64,000 nucleotides of DNA, from the NCBI GenBank assembly GCA_001942185.1, contig MKJV01000082.1, forward strand, positions 1-64,000, given 5' to 3'. A model generated the notes under the pieces. The model did not search any database. It was given only the letters and a program-made list of their open reading frames with translations, and was not told the DNA's origin. The translations under genes and the position numbers were made by a program. This document shows, in pieces, positions 20,303 to 29,770 of the stretch; the first letter of the stretch is position 1; every line of letters begins with the position of its first letter. This DNA comes from Pseudonocardia sp. CNS-004 (GTDB lineage: Bacteria; Actinomycetota; Actinomycetes; Mycobacteriales; Pseudonocardiaceae).

Positions 20303-22369
20303 CTACGGCAGCGGCGCATCCCAGGTGAGGTGCAGCACCTCGAGCAGCTCCACCGAGTCGACCACGACCGTCAGGCTGCCGCCCGCGACGGTGACGGTGG
20401 GCGTCGCGCCGGCCACCAGCAGCCGCGCGGCCGCCCCGTTCGACCCGGCGGGCAACGCCACCGACACCGACAGCGGGCCCACCGGGATCAGCTCCCGCAC
20501 GGGCCGCGCATCGCCATCGGGTTGGTGAGGTTCACCAGGCACACCGCGAGCTCGCCATCGGTCTCGTGCACAGCGATGTCGTGCAGGCCCGGCCCGCTGA
20601 CGTCGACCCGGGGCGCCGCACCGAGCGCCCACGTGACGGCGCCCGCGACGAGCCGGCCGTGGTCGGGCTGCAGCGTCTCCCAGAACAGCGACCCGATGTC
20701 GAACGCGATGTGGACCGTGCGGCCCTCCCCCGGCCGCTGCCGCGCCACGACCGCCGGATCCTGCGGGGGCCGGCGCGCGTAGAGCTCCTCCATCGGCAGG
20801 TCGGGGTAGTCCGGCACGAACCGGAAGGGCACGTCGCGTCCGGCGCAGCCGCGACGCCCAGCAGATGGGTTCCGCCGATGATCCGCCGTGCACCCTCGTA
20901 ACCCGCCGACACCGGGTGCTCGCCGGTCAGCGCGATGTAGTTGTTCTTCACCGGGCCACGGACGTCCTGCTCCAGGTGCACGCCGAGCACGTCGGCCAGC
21001 CCGAAGTCGGCCCGCGGCGTGCCATCCGCGGCCTGCAGCGACGTCCGGTGCCCGGCCACCACGCCACCACCCGCCCGCACGAAGTCGCGCACGACGGCGC
21101 ACGCCTCGTCGCTCATCCGCTCCGCGTTGGGCAGCACGAGCACCCGGAAGCGTCCGAGCTCCTCCGGGGTGAACCGGGTGGCGGAGACGAACTCGAACGG
21201 GATCCGCGCTTCCACCAGTGCCTGGTGGACGCCGTCCTCGTGCGGGTCGCCCCCGGGTTCGGCCGTGTCGAACACCGCGACGTCGGCGGTCACCCGCATC
21301 CGGGACAGCACCGGCTCCACCGCCGCGTGCAGGCCGAAGGCATCGACGACGGGGGCCACCCACCGCTCGTCGGGCACGACGCCGTTGAACTTGGTGAACC
21401 ACGGGAAGCCGCCGTGCGCGAAACCGTCGACGATCCACATCCGGATCTCCGCGGGGCTCGCCACCGAGTCCTTCCACCGGTGGGCGTGGTGCTCGGGCCC
21501 CACCGAGGAGATCAGCCCGACCGGGCGGTCGCGGAACGCCCCGCGGCTGCGCTTGGCGTTGCGGCCCGCCGTCCACGGCGGCTCGACACCCGAGCGGCTC
21601 TGCCGGTCGAGGACGAAGAACGGGTAGTGCCGCTCGATCAGGTCACGGTCCAGTTCGTGCACGGCCAGCGAGCCGAGGTTGGGGATGAACCGGGCGTGCG
21701 GACGGATGTCCTTCACCGCCGTGTCCCACAGCGCCACGAGCTCGGACAGCTGCTGGCGCCGCCACGGCACGTACGCCTTCCAGGCCGGGTCGTCCGGGTC
21801 GTACGGCTCGATCGGCAGCTCGTGGCCGGTGGCGTCGAAGAACGCCCTGCGCGCGTGCTCGCTGTAGGAGACGCCGTGGCCCTGCCACCGGTTGGCGAAG
21901 ATCGCGTCGATGTCGTACTCGCGCACCAACTCCCGTGCGACCTCGGTGACGAACTCCCGGTTGTACGGCCCGAACGGGCACGTCACGTACGTACCGGGGA
22001 ACGCCCAGTGCTCACGCGGGGCGCCGTCGGGGGTGCGATCCACCCACTCCGGGTGGGCGGCGAGCGCGTCGGCGTGCACGGCGTGCGGGTCGACGCGCGC
22101 CATCACGTGCATGCCCAGCCCGCGGCGCCGTCGACGAGCTCGCCGAACGGGTCGCCGTCCCCCAGGTGGCGGCTGCGGTAGTGGTACGGGACCCGCGTCG
22201 GGTAGAAGGCCATGTAGCCGCCCGCGCTGATGCACGCGGCGTTGGACCGGGTCCGGCGCATGACGTCGATCCAGAACGCGGGATCGAACTCGACCGGGTC
22301 GTTCTCGGTGAGGGTGAGCTGGGTCCAGCGCGTGGCCGTCCGGTGCCAGTCGGGGGTGCGCAGGTTCAT
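20303..22369 (-). CDS. Glycoside hydrolase-like protein (GHL6 type) with beta-galactosidase-trimerisation-like domain (several frame breaks)
   Basis: About 689 residues when the frames are joined. The N-terminal TIM barrel has ISAGGYMAFYPTRVPYHYRS and GLGMHVMARVDPHAVH, typical of the hypothetical glycosyl hydrolase 6 family in the alpha-amylase-like clan. A class-I amidotransferase-like beta-galactosidase trimerisation domain follows (FRVLVLPNAERMSDEACAVVRDFVRAGGGVVAG), then a small beta domain. The frame shifts near 22120, 20850 and 20510. ATG 22369 is preferred, with AGGGA 5-6 bases upstream, overlapping the end of the permease gene. No signal peptide is visible, so it should act on imported oligosaccharides. 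Substrate is unknown. Confidence 0.65.
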
Positions 22370-22377
22370 TCGGTCCC

Positions 22378-23195
22378 TCACTTCAGGCCGGTCGTCGAGA
22401 TGCCGCGGATCAGGTACTTCTGTGCCGTCACGAAGAACACGAGGATGGGCAGCAGCGACAGCAACGACATCGCGAACAGCGCGCCCACCCCGTTCGACGT
22501 CTCCGAGCTCATCATCGAGTTGAGCGCCACCGGCACCGTGAACATCTCGGTGGAGGCAGGTAGATCAGCGGTGTGAAGAAGTCGTTCCACGTCCAGATGA
22601 AGGTGAAGATCGCCGACGTCACCAGTGCGGGCGTCATGAGCGGCAGGATGATCGACCAGAAGGTGCGGAACGGGCCCGCGCCGTCCACCCACGCCGCCGC
22701 ATCCAGCTCGCGCGGGATCGTCCGGATGAACTGGACCATCAGGAACGTGAAGAACGCGTCGGTGGCCAGGAACTTCGGCAACAGCAGCGGGAAGTAGGTG
22801 TTCACCATCCCCAGCTGCGAGAAGAAGATGTACTGCGGCACCACCAGCACGTGCAGCGGCAGCATCACCGACACCAGCGTGATCGCGAAGTACAGCCGCC
22901 TGCCCCGGAACTCCAGCCGGGCGAGTGCGTAGGCCGCGAGCGAGCAGGAGACCAGGTTCCCGACGATCGAGCCGACACTCACCATGAGCGAGTTGAGGAA
23001 GAACAGCGAGAACGGCTCGTCGAGCGCGTTCCAGCCGTCGCGGTAGTTCTGGAACGTCACCTCCGACGGGATCAGGCCGGGCTCGGACAGCACGAGGTTG
23101 CCCGGTTTGAACGAGCTCGCCACCATCCAGATCAGCGGGTAGATCATCACCAGCACGAACGCGCACATCACGACGTGCCGCACGGCGGCCCTCAT
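22378..23195 (-). CDS. Sugar ABC transporter permease, MalG-like (one frame break)
   Basis: About 272 residues, six membrane segments. The EAA loop is RELDAAAWVDGAGPFRTFWSIILPLMTP. The shift near 22560 joins FFTPLIYLPP to STEMFTVPVALNS, and the C-terminus LIRGISTTGLK is typical of MalG/CUT1 permeases. The ATG overlaps the stop of the upstream permease (ATGA). No ATPase gene is nearby, so it probably uses a shared MsmK/MsiK-type ATPase encoded elsewhere, as is known for actinobacterial CUT1 systems. Confidence 0.88.
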
Positions 23196-24196
23196 CGCTC
23201 GTCCCCGTAGAACACCCAGTACCTCGACAGCAGGAAGTGGCCGGCCGTCACGACCGCGATGACGAGCAGCAGCACCCACGCCATCGCCGACGCGTAGCCC
23301 ATGTTGAAGCTCTGGAACCCCTGCTGGTACAGGTAGAGCGTGTAGAACAGCGTGGAGTCCAGCGGCCCGCCCTGGCCGCTCGAGATGATGTGGGCCTGGG
23401 TGAACGCCTGGAACGCGCCGATCGTCTGCAGCACCAGGTTGAAGAACACGATCGGCGTCAGCAGCGGCACCGTGACGCTCCAGAACTGCCGGACCCGGCC
23501 CGCGCCGTCCACGCGCGCCGCCTCGTAGAGCTCCTCGGGGATCTGCCGCAGCCCGGCCAGGAAGATGATCATCGGCGAGCCGAACGTCCAGACGTTGAGC
23601 ACCACCAGCGTCGACAGCGCGGTGTCGGGGTTCTGCAGCCAGCTCTCCCCCGTCACGCCGAACCAGCCGAGCACGCTGTTGACCAGGCCCTCGTGCCCGA
23701 ACAGCTGCCGCCACAGGATCGCGACGGCCACGCTGGACCCGAGCAGCGACGGCAGGTAGAAGGCGCTGCGGTAGAGCGCGAGACCGCGCATCCCCCTGTC
23801 CAGCACCACCGCGAGCAGCAGCGCGAACGCCAGCTGCAGCGGCACCGAGACCAGCACGTACCGCAGCGTCACGCCGACCGAGGCCCAGAACCGCTCGTCC
23901 TCGACCATCCGCCGGAAGTTGTCCAGCCCGATCAGCTCGGGGTCGTGCAGCAGGTCGTAGTCGGTGAACGAGAGGTACAGCGACGCCAGCAGCGGCACCG
24001 CGGTGATGAGCACCAGCCCCAGCAGGAACGGCAGCAGGAACACGTGCGCCGCGCGGCCCTGCCTGCGGAACGAGGGCGGCCTGCGCCGCCCCCGCTGCTC
24101 CGGCAGGCCCTGCGCCGCCGGACGGACGAGCGTGTCATGGCTCACCGTACGGCCTCGCTTGCGCTCGGCCGACGCTTCGCGTGGACGCTGTGACAT
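23192..24196 (-). CDS. Sugar ABC transporter permease, MalF-like
   Basis: Intact protein of about 334 residues from the ATG at 24196 (an upstream in-frame GTG at 24241 and a downstream GTG at 24145 are alternatives). A charged N-terminal tail precedes six membrane segments. The EAA motif is EELYEAARVDGAGRVRQFWSVTVPLLTP. It is the CUT1 partner of the MalG-like gene that follows, with a 4-bp overlap. Confidence 0.88.
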   Translation of the reverse strand: MSQRPREASAERKRGRTVSHDTLVRPAAQGLPEQRGRRRPPSFRRQGRAAHVFLLPFLLGLVLITAVPLLASLYLSFTDYDLLHDPELIGLDNFRRMVEDERFWASVGVTLRYVLVSVPLQLAFALLLAVVLDRGMRGLALYRSAFYLPSLLGSSVAVAILWRQLFGHEGLVNSVLGWFGVTGESWLQNPDTALSTLVVLNVWTFGSPMIIFLAGLRQIPEELYEAARVDGAGRVRQFWSVTVPLLTPIVFFNLVLQTIGAFQAFTQAHIISSGQGGPLDSTLFYTLYLYQQGFQSFNMGYASAMAWVLLLVIAVVTAGHFLLSRYWVFYGDER

Positions 24197-24218
24197 TGAT
24201 TCGCTCGCTGACGCTCGC

Positions 24219-25517
24219 TCATGACGCCTGGCCGAGCTCACGGTCGATGTCCGCGATCACCCGTGCGGCGGCGTCGGAGACGCTCGCCCGTTCCAGCGCC
24301 ACCTCCTCCACGCCGCGCGTCATGATCGAGCGCCAGGTCCCCGAGCCGGCAGGCGCCTCGTAGCGCGGCTTCTGCTCCTCGGCCAGCTCGCGCTCGACGA
24401 CCGCGAGCATCTTCTTCTCGTCCTCGTTGGCCACGTCGTAGGCCGCCCTCAGCATCGCCGGGTTCGCCGGCGCACCCACCGACAGTCCGACGAGCTGCAG
24501 CATCTGCGGGTCGTTGATGTTGAACTGCACCAGCCGGCCCGCCAGGTCGACGCTCTCGTCGTCGATGCCCTGGTAGACCGCGATCCTGCTCAGGTAGCCG
24601 AAGCGGTGCCCCGCAGCGGCGTCGGGCAGCACCGGCATCGGCCGCAGCCCGAACTCGTAGTCGGGGAACATCGGCGCCTCGTCGGCGATGTGGTTGGAGT
24701 TCCCGAACGTCACCAGCACCTTGTCGCCCACCACCGGCCACTCCGGCTGCGCGCCCTCCTGCTCGCTGAGGTTCGTGGCCGCGCCCGCCCGGCGCAGCAC
24801 CTCCCACCACTCGAACCACCCCGCCAGCGCGGCGGCGTCGAAGCCCATCCGGCCGTCGGCGGTCCACAGGTCCTGCCCGTGCTGGCGCAGCCACGCCTCG
24901 AAGCACAGGTCGGTCTGCGCGTTGTAGTGGATGCCCTTCCGGCCGGGCGGGGCGTCGCGGGAGTAATCGATCAGGAACTCCGACAGCCGGTCCCACGTCC
25001 AGTTCTGCGCGTCGTCGGCCGGCAGCTGGGCGCCCGCCTCGTCGAGGAAGGTCTGGTTGAAGCGCACCGCGGCGGTGAGGACCGATCGAGGCAGCGTGTT
25101 GAGCTCCCCGTCGATCTTGAACGAGTCGAGCTGCGCCGCGCTGAACGCCGAGAGGTCCAGCGACGGGATGTCGTCGAGCCGCCGGTACAGCCCCGCGTCG
25201 TGGTAGCTCATGACGTGCGGGGACGGGATCCAGAAGACGTCGGGGACGTCGCGGCCCGCCGTCTGGACGGTGATCCGCTCCTGGAACGCGTCGTAGTCGG
25301 CGAACTCGGGCCGGACCTCGACGCCCGGGTTCTGCTGGGCGAACGCCTCCAGCGCCGCCGTGTACTTCTGCTGGCGGACCGTGTCGCCCCACCAGGCGTA
25401 GCGGATCGAGTTGCCACCGGATCCACCCCCGCAGGCGGTGAGTGCCGTGGTGCCGGCCGCTCCGAGGGCCCCCAGCCCCACCAGCTGCATGAAACGTCGT
25501 CGGTTCAGGTGGTCCAT
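24219..25517 (-). CDS. Sugar ABC transporter substrate-binding lipoprotein (Tat-like signal)
   Basis: Intact 432-residue extracellular binding protein of family 1. The ATG at 25517 gives an N-terminus NRRRFMQLVGLGALGAAGTT with a twin-arginine-like motif, ending in a lipobox LTAC, so Cys29 is the lipid anchor. YAWWGD follows, as in CUT1 binding proteins. It is the first gene of the minus-strand sugar operon and divergent from the GntR regulator, with an operator-like palindrome between them. The ligand is probably an oligosaccharide cleaved by the GHL6 protein. Confidence 0.9.
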   Translation of the reverse strand: MDHLNRRRFMQLVGLGALGAAGTTALTACGGGSGGNSIRYAWWGDTVRQQKYTAALEAFAQQNPGVEVRPEFADYDAFQERITVQTAGRDVPDVFWIPSPHVMSYHDAGLYRRLDDIPSLDLSAFSAAQLDSFKIDGELNTLPRSVLTAAVRFNQTFLDEAGAQLPADDAQNWTWDRLSEFLIDYSRDAPPGRKGIHYNAQTDLCFEAWLRQHGQDLWTADGRMGFDAAALAGWFEWWEVLRRAGAATNLSEQEGAQPEWPVVGDKVLVTFGNSNHIADEAPMFPDYEFGLRPMPVLPDAAAGHRFGYLSRIAVYQGIDDESVDLAGRLVQFNINDPQMLQLVGLSVGAPANPAMLRAAYDVANEDEKKMLAVVERELAEEQKPRYEAPAGSGTWRSIMTRGVEEVALERASVSDAAARVIADIDRELGQAS

Positions 25518-25575
25518 CCGGGTGCTCCTCGGGCTCTGAGTGAACGCAGCCGAGGGGACGCTACGAAGCGCACAC

Positions 25576-25611
25576 TTGTCAGTCAAGATGCACTGCATAC
25601 TTGTCTAACAA
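25576..25611. promoter_or_regulatory. FadR/GntR-type operator candidates
   Basis: TTGTCTAACAA at 25601-25611 fits the FadR-subfamily half-site pattern TNGT-N3-ACNA. A degenerate copy TTGTCAGTCAA lies at 25576-25586. Between them the sequence CACTGCATAC contains, on the other strand, the 9-mer GTATGCAGT also repeated upstream of the ThDP enzyme. The sites sit between divergent regulator and sugar operon, where an autoregulated GntR protein would bind. Confidence 0.5.
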
Positions 25612-25635
25612 TTCCGAGGGCAGTAGCGTGAGCGC

Positions 25636-26336
25636 ATGTCGGCAGGAACGTCGAGGTTCACGCTCGCGCCCTCGTCGATGATCGACGCGCTCTACGACTC
25701 ACTGCGTCAGCGGATCATCAACGGCGATATCGCCCCTGGCGAGAAGGTCACCGAGGCCCGGGTGGCCGGCGAGTACACGGTGGCGCGCCCCACGGCCAAG
25801 GCGTGCCTGGAACGGCTCACGGCCGCCGGGCTGCTCCACCGCACCGCCCACCGCACCGCCGTCGTGCCCGAACTCGGCGTCGCCGAGATCGTCGACCTCT
25901 ACTTCGCGCGCGACTCGGTCGAGCGCCGCGCCGTCCAGCGGCTCGCCGAACTCCGCAGGGTGCCGGCGGCGGCCCGCAGCGCCCAGGAACGCATCGAGCG
26001 CGCCGTCGCGGGCAACGACTTCGCCCACCAGGTGGAGGCCGACATCGCGTTCCACACCGCGCTCGTCGACGCCGTGGGCAGCAAGCGGCTCTCCCGCATG
26101 CACGAACTGATCATGGGCGAGGTACACCTCACCATGGCCAGTTCCAGGCCCACCGCACCACCGACCCCCGCACCGTGGTCGCCGAGCACGACGCGATCCT
26201 CGCCGCCATCGACGCGGGCGACCTGGACGCCGCCGCCGGGCACCTCGCCGCCCACCTGCGCGCCGCCCAGGACCGGCTCGTCGCCCGGCTGACCCGCGAC
26301 GAGCAGGCGCAGGAGCCGCCGCGGGCGGGCGTCTGA
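25636..26336 (+). CDS. GntR family transcriptional regulator, FCD domain (one frame break)
   Basis: About 233 residues. N-terminal winged helix: YDSLRQRIINGDIAPGEKVTEARVAGEYTVARPTAKACLERL. The C-terminal all-helical FCD ligand domain includes FAHQVEADIAFHTALVDA, with histidines expected to bind metal, then VVAEHDAILAAIDAGDLDAA in the adjacent frame after a shift near 26145. It is divergent from the binding-protein gene and probably represses the sugar operon until an uptake-derived ligand binds. Confidence 0.85.
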
Positions 26337-26397
26337 CGCTCCGCCCGGCACCGCTCGGACGGCTGCGACACCGGGTGCGCACACCGGCTGCGCACAC

Positions 26398-26549
26398 TGT
26401 GGACAGCGCTGTGGATCGATCGCCGCGGAGATGCCGCTCCCCGGTCCATCCTTCCGGATGTTCCTGACGAGAAGCACTGGTCAGCAGCCTGACCCCGGAA
26501 GTTGTCCACATCAACCACAGGTTGTCCACAGCCTTGGTGATCGTCCACC
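26398..26549. promoter_or_regulatory. DnaA-box cluster upstream of ssd
   Basis: Two perfect actinobacterial DnaA boxes TTGTCCACA occur at 26502-26510 and 26522-26530, exactly 20 bp apart. Near-matches flank them: TGTGGACAG (26398-26406, other strand), TGTGGATCG (26410-26418, other strand) and TCGTCCACC (26541-26549). This 280-bp intergenic region between the GntR gene and ssd holds no gene. dnaA/dnaN are not in the window, so it is unlikely to be oriC; it may titrate DnaA or tie ssd/tad expression to replication. Confidence 0.55.
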
Positions 26550-26618
26550 ACACGGCCACTCGACCGCTCACTCTGACTCGTGCCCGGATCGCCCGACCGG
26601 GTCCACGAGGAGGCAACC

Positions 26619-27755
26619 GTGCGATCGAGAGAGATGACGCAGCGGCCGGGTCCGTCGCCGCGAGGCCTGGTCATGGTCTCCGACCCCGACCTGCTCGACG
26701 CCCTCCTGCGGCTCGCGGCCGCAGCGGGCTGCGAGCTCCAGCGCGCCGTCGATCCCCCGCAGGCCAGGCCGTTCTGGAGCGACGCCCCGCTGGTGCTGCT
26801 CGACGCCGCCGCGGCCGCGCAGTGCGCCCGGGCCGGATTGCCCCGGCGCGGCGACGTCGTCCTCGCCGTGCGCGGTGAACCCCAGGCCACGGTCTGGCGC
26901 CACGCCGTGGCCGTCGGCGCGAGCACGTCGTCGCGTTGCCTGAGGCCGAGCAGTGGCTGGTCGCGGCGCTCACCGACGCCGCCGAGGGGCCACGGCCGGG
27001 CGGCACCGTGCTCGCGGTCGTCGGCGGTCGCGGCGGCGCGGGCGCGTCGGTGCTCGCCGCCGCCGTCGCCGTCACGCGGTGCTCGCCGCCGCCGTCGCCC
27101 TCACCGCGTGCGCGAGGCGCTCGTGCGCTCCTCGTCGACTGCGACCCGCTCGGCGGCGGGCTCGACTCGTGCTCGGCGCGGAGGACCTGGGCGGGTTGCG
27201 CTGGCCGGCGTCGGGGTCGAGGGCGGCCGGGTGCCGGCCACGGCGCTGCACGCCGCCCTCCCGTCACCCCGCGTCGCGCGCCACGACGGCGGGCTCGGGG
27301 TGCTGTCCTGCGACCGCAGCTCCCACGGGCCCGCACCCGCGGCGGTGCGCGCCGTCGTCGAGGCGGGCAGGCGGGCGGGCGACACCGTCGTCTGCGACCT
27401 CCCGCGCTACCCCACCGAGGCCGCCGCGGCCGCGCTCACGGCCGCCGACCTCGTGGTCCTGGTCGTCACGGCGGACGTGCGCTCGTCTGCCGCGGGCGCC
27501 CGGGTCGCTGCCCTGCTCGCCGGGCACGGCCGTCCCGTCCAGGCCGTCGTCCGCGGCCCCGCGCCGAGTGGCGTCGACGCCGCGGAGGTGGCACGTGCGG
27601 TCGGGGTTCCCCTCCTCGCCGCCATGCGCCCGGAGCCCGGCATCGCCCGGACGTTGGAACGCGGAGAGGCGCCGCCACGTCCCGGCGGCCCGCTCGCAGA
27701 CGCGGCACGGTCCGTTCTCGCCGCGATGCGAGCGACCCCCGGGCCGCGGCCATGA
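26619..27755 (+). CDS. ssd: Septum-site-determining protein Ssd / CpaE-like ATPase (several frame breaks)
   Basis: About 375 residues, MinD/ParA superfamily protein known in mycobacteria as Ssd and in Tad systems as CpaE/TadZ-like. It has an N-terminal receiver-like region (GLVMVSDPDLLDALLRLAAAAG), a deviant Walker A (VVGGRGGAGAS), ALLVDCDPLGGGLD (Walker A') and VVCDLPRYPTEAA (Walker B region). The frame changes near 26920, again at an imperfect 29-bp duplication (27050-27108), and near 27150. GTG 26619 is preferred because GAGGAGG ends 5 bases before it. It overlaps tadA by ATGA, heading the tad operon. Expected role: polar positioning of the Tad/Flp machine and influence on septation. Confidence 0.82.
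   Translation: MRSREMTQRPGPSPRGLVMVSDPDLLDALLRLAAAAGCELQRAVDPPQARPFWSDAPLVLLDAAAAAQCARAGLPRRGDVVLAVRGEPQATVWRHAVAVGASTSSRCLRPSSGWSRRSPTPPRGHGRAAPCSRSSAVAAARARRCSPPPSPSRGARRRRRPHRVREALVRSSSTATRSAAGSTRARRGGPGRVALAGVGVEGGRVPATALHAALPSPRVARHDGGLGVLSCDRSSHGPAPAAVRAVVEAGRRAGDTVVCDLPRYPTEAAAAALTAADLVVLVVTADVRSSAAGARVAALLAGHGRPVQAVVRGPAPSGVDAAEVARAVGVPLLAAMRPEPGIARTLERGEAPPRPGGPLADAARSVLAAMRATPGPRP
27050..27108 (+). repeat. Imperfect 29/30-bp tandem duplication inside ssd
   Basis: A unit beginning GTGCTCGCCGCCGCCGTCGC starts at 27050 and again at 27079. The copies differ by one substitution and one added C. A single copy restores a family-like reading (GASVLAAAVALTA...ALLVDCD), so the duplication breaks the frame. 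Confidence 0.7.
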
Positions 27756-28971
27756 GCCCGCGTGCGGGCGCGATCGCGCCCGGCCCGCTCGTCGACAGGG
27801 TGCGTTCCCGGCTGGCGGCCACCGGCGGTGAGCTCACCCAGGCCGCCGTCGCCGCGGCCGTGGCGGCGCCCGAGTCCGGGCGGTGGGGGTCGGTCCGTCC
27901 GGACCTCGACGTGCTCACCTCGACGTGCTCTCCGCGCTGCGGGTCCTGCGCCAGGAGTTCGTCGGCGCGGGCCCGCTCGACGAGCTGCTCGGCGACCCGC
28001 GCACCACCGACGTCCTCGTCTGCGGGCCCGCATCGGTGTGGGTCGACCGGGGCGCCGGGCTCGAACACACCGCGATCCGGTTCCCCGACGACGCCGCGGT
28101 GCGCCGGCTCGCGCAGCGCCTCGCGATCGCCGCGGGCCGCCGCCTCGACGACGCCAGCCCCTACGTCGACGGCTGGGTCGCCGATGCGGGCGTGCGGCTG
28201 CACGCCGTGCTGCCCCCGGTCGCCGCCGACGGCACCTGCCTGTCCCTGCGCGTCCTGCGCCCGGCCGCCCACGACCTGGCGGCGCTGCGCGCGGCGGGCA
28301 GCCTCGATGCCGGCGGCGAGGCGCTGCTGCGGGCGGTGCTCGCCGCGCGGCTCGCGTTCGTGGTGTCCGGGGGCACCGGCAGCGGCAAGACCACGCTCCT
28401 CGGCGCGCTGCTCGCGGCCGTCGACCCGCGGGAGCGGGTGGTGTGCGTGGAGGACGCCGAGGAGCTCCGGCCGCGCCACCCGCACGTCGTGCGGCTGGTC
28501 GCCCGCCCGGCCAACATCGAGGGAGCGGGCGGGGTCACGCTGCGCGACCTCGTGCGGCAGGCCCTGCGGATGCGGCCCGACCGGCTGGTCGTCGGCGAGG
28601 TGCGGGGCGCGGAGGTGTGCGACCTGCTGGCCGCGCTCAACACCGGCCACGACGGCGGAGCGGGCACCGTCCACGCCAACTCCGCCCGGGAGGTGCCCGC
28701 GCGGATGGAGGCGCTCGCCGCGGCGGGCGGGCTGCCCCGCGACGCCCTGCACAGCCAGCTCGCGGCCGCCGTGCAGGTCGTGCTGCACATGCGGCGCCTG
28801 CCCTCCGGGGCCCGCGTGCTCGACACCGTGGCCGTGCTGGGCCGGGATGCCGGCACCGGCCACCACGCGGTCACCGTCCGGCCGGTGTGGACCCGGGTCG
28901 ACGGATGGGCCGCAGCCCGGGCAGACCTCGCCGCGCTGCTCCAGGAGCGGGAGGTGAGCCTCCCGTGGTGA
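27752..28971 (+). CDS. tadA: Tad/Flp secretion ATPase TadA (CpaF), frame broken by a 14-bp duplication
   Basis: About 402 residues without the duplication. Type II/IV secretion ATPase powering Flp-pilus assembly or secretion at the inner face of the membrane. The N-terminal domain includes LRQEFVGAGPLDELLGDPRTTDVLVCGP. Walker A is VSGGTGSGKTTLLGALL, followed by the Asp box VVCVEDAEELRP, Walker B LRMRPDRLVVGEVRGAE and the His box GHDGGAGTVHANS. At 27903-27930 a 14-bp unit is present twice; removing one copy joins VRPDLDVL to SALRVLRQE in frame. It is coupled to ssd (ATGA) and tadB (GTGA). Confidence 0.93.
27903..27930 (+). repeat. Exact 14-bp tandem duplication inside tadA
   Basis: ACCTCGACGTGCTC occurs at 27903-27916 and again immediately at 27917-27930. 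Fourteen bases are not a multiple of three, and one copy alone restores the TadA frame. Confidence 0.85.
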
Positions 28972-29770
28972 ACGCCGCCGTCGCGTGCGCCGCCCTCGCC
29001 GCGGCCGTCATGTGCGCTCCCCCACCGACAGCCGTCGCCAGGTTCGCCGCCCTGTGGCCGGCACCGCGAGCCCGCCACACCCGGTGGCCGCGCCTCGCCG
29101 GTCCGGTGGTCGTCGGTGGGCTCGTCGGGGCCGCGCTCGCCGGCGCGGGTGGCGCGTTCGCCGGGGCGCTCGCGGCTCTCGTGATCCGCAGGCGGCGCGC
29201 CGCACAGCAGACCGCCCAGCACCGGACCACCGCCGCCGAGCAGCTCGCCGCCGCCGTCGCGCGCATCACCGACGAGCTGCGCGCCGGCAGCCATCCCGCC
29301 GCTGCGCTCGCCGGCATCGACGCCGACGGCCCCCACGCCCGATCCGTGCTCGCCCCGGCAGCCGCGCCGCCCGGCTCGGCGACGGGATCGTGCCCGCCCT
29401 GCGCCGCGGCGGCGCCGACCGCCCGGAGATCGCCGCCGACGTCGAGCGGATCGCCACGGCATGGCTGCTCGCCGAGCGGCACGGCATCCCGCTCGCCGAC
29501 CTGCTCGGCCGCGCCCACGAGGACATCCGCTGGCGGGTGCGGTTCGCGGCCACGGTGCGCTCGCAGCTCGCCGGCCCGCGCGCCACCGCCGCCGTGCTCA
29601 CCACGCTGCCGGTGCTCGGGATCGGGCTGGGCCAGCTGATCGGTGCCGATCCGATCGGCGTCCTGCGCGCGGGCCCGCTCGGCCAGGTCCTGCTCGTCGT
29701 CGGCGTCGCGCTGCTGGCCGCCGGCAGCGCCTGGTCGGAGCGGATCCTCGCCTCGGCGGTGCCCCGATGA
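28968..29770 (+). CDS. tadB: TadB-like membrane protein of the Tad system (one frame break)
   Basis: About 267 residues, short actinobacterial type II secretion F-domain protein. The N-terminal membrane segments are VACAALAAAVMCA and GPVVVGGLVGAALAGAGGAFAGALAALVI. The F-domain region TAAEQLAAAVARITDELRAGSHPAAAL is followed, after a shift near 29365, by DGIVPALRRGG and WLLAERHGIPLADLLGRAHEDIR, then two more membrane segments. GTG 28968 overlaps the tadA stop. Inner-membrane platform of the pilus/secretion machine together with TadC. Confidence 0.85.
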
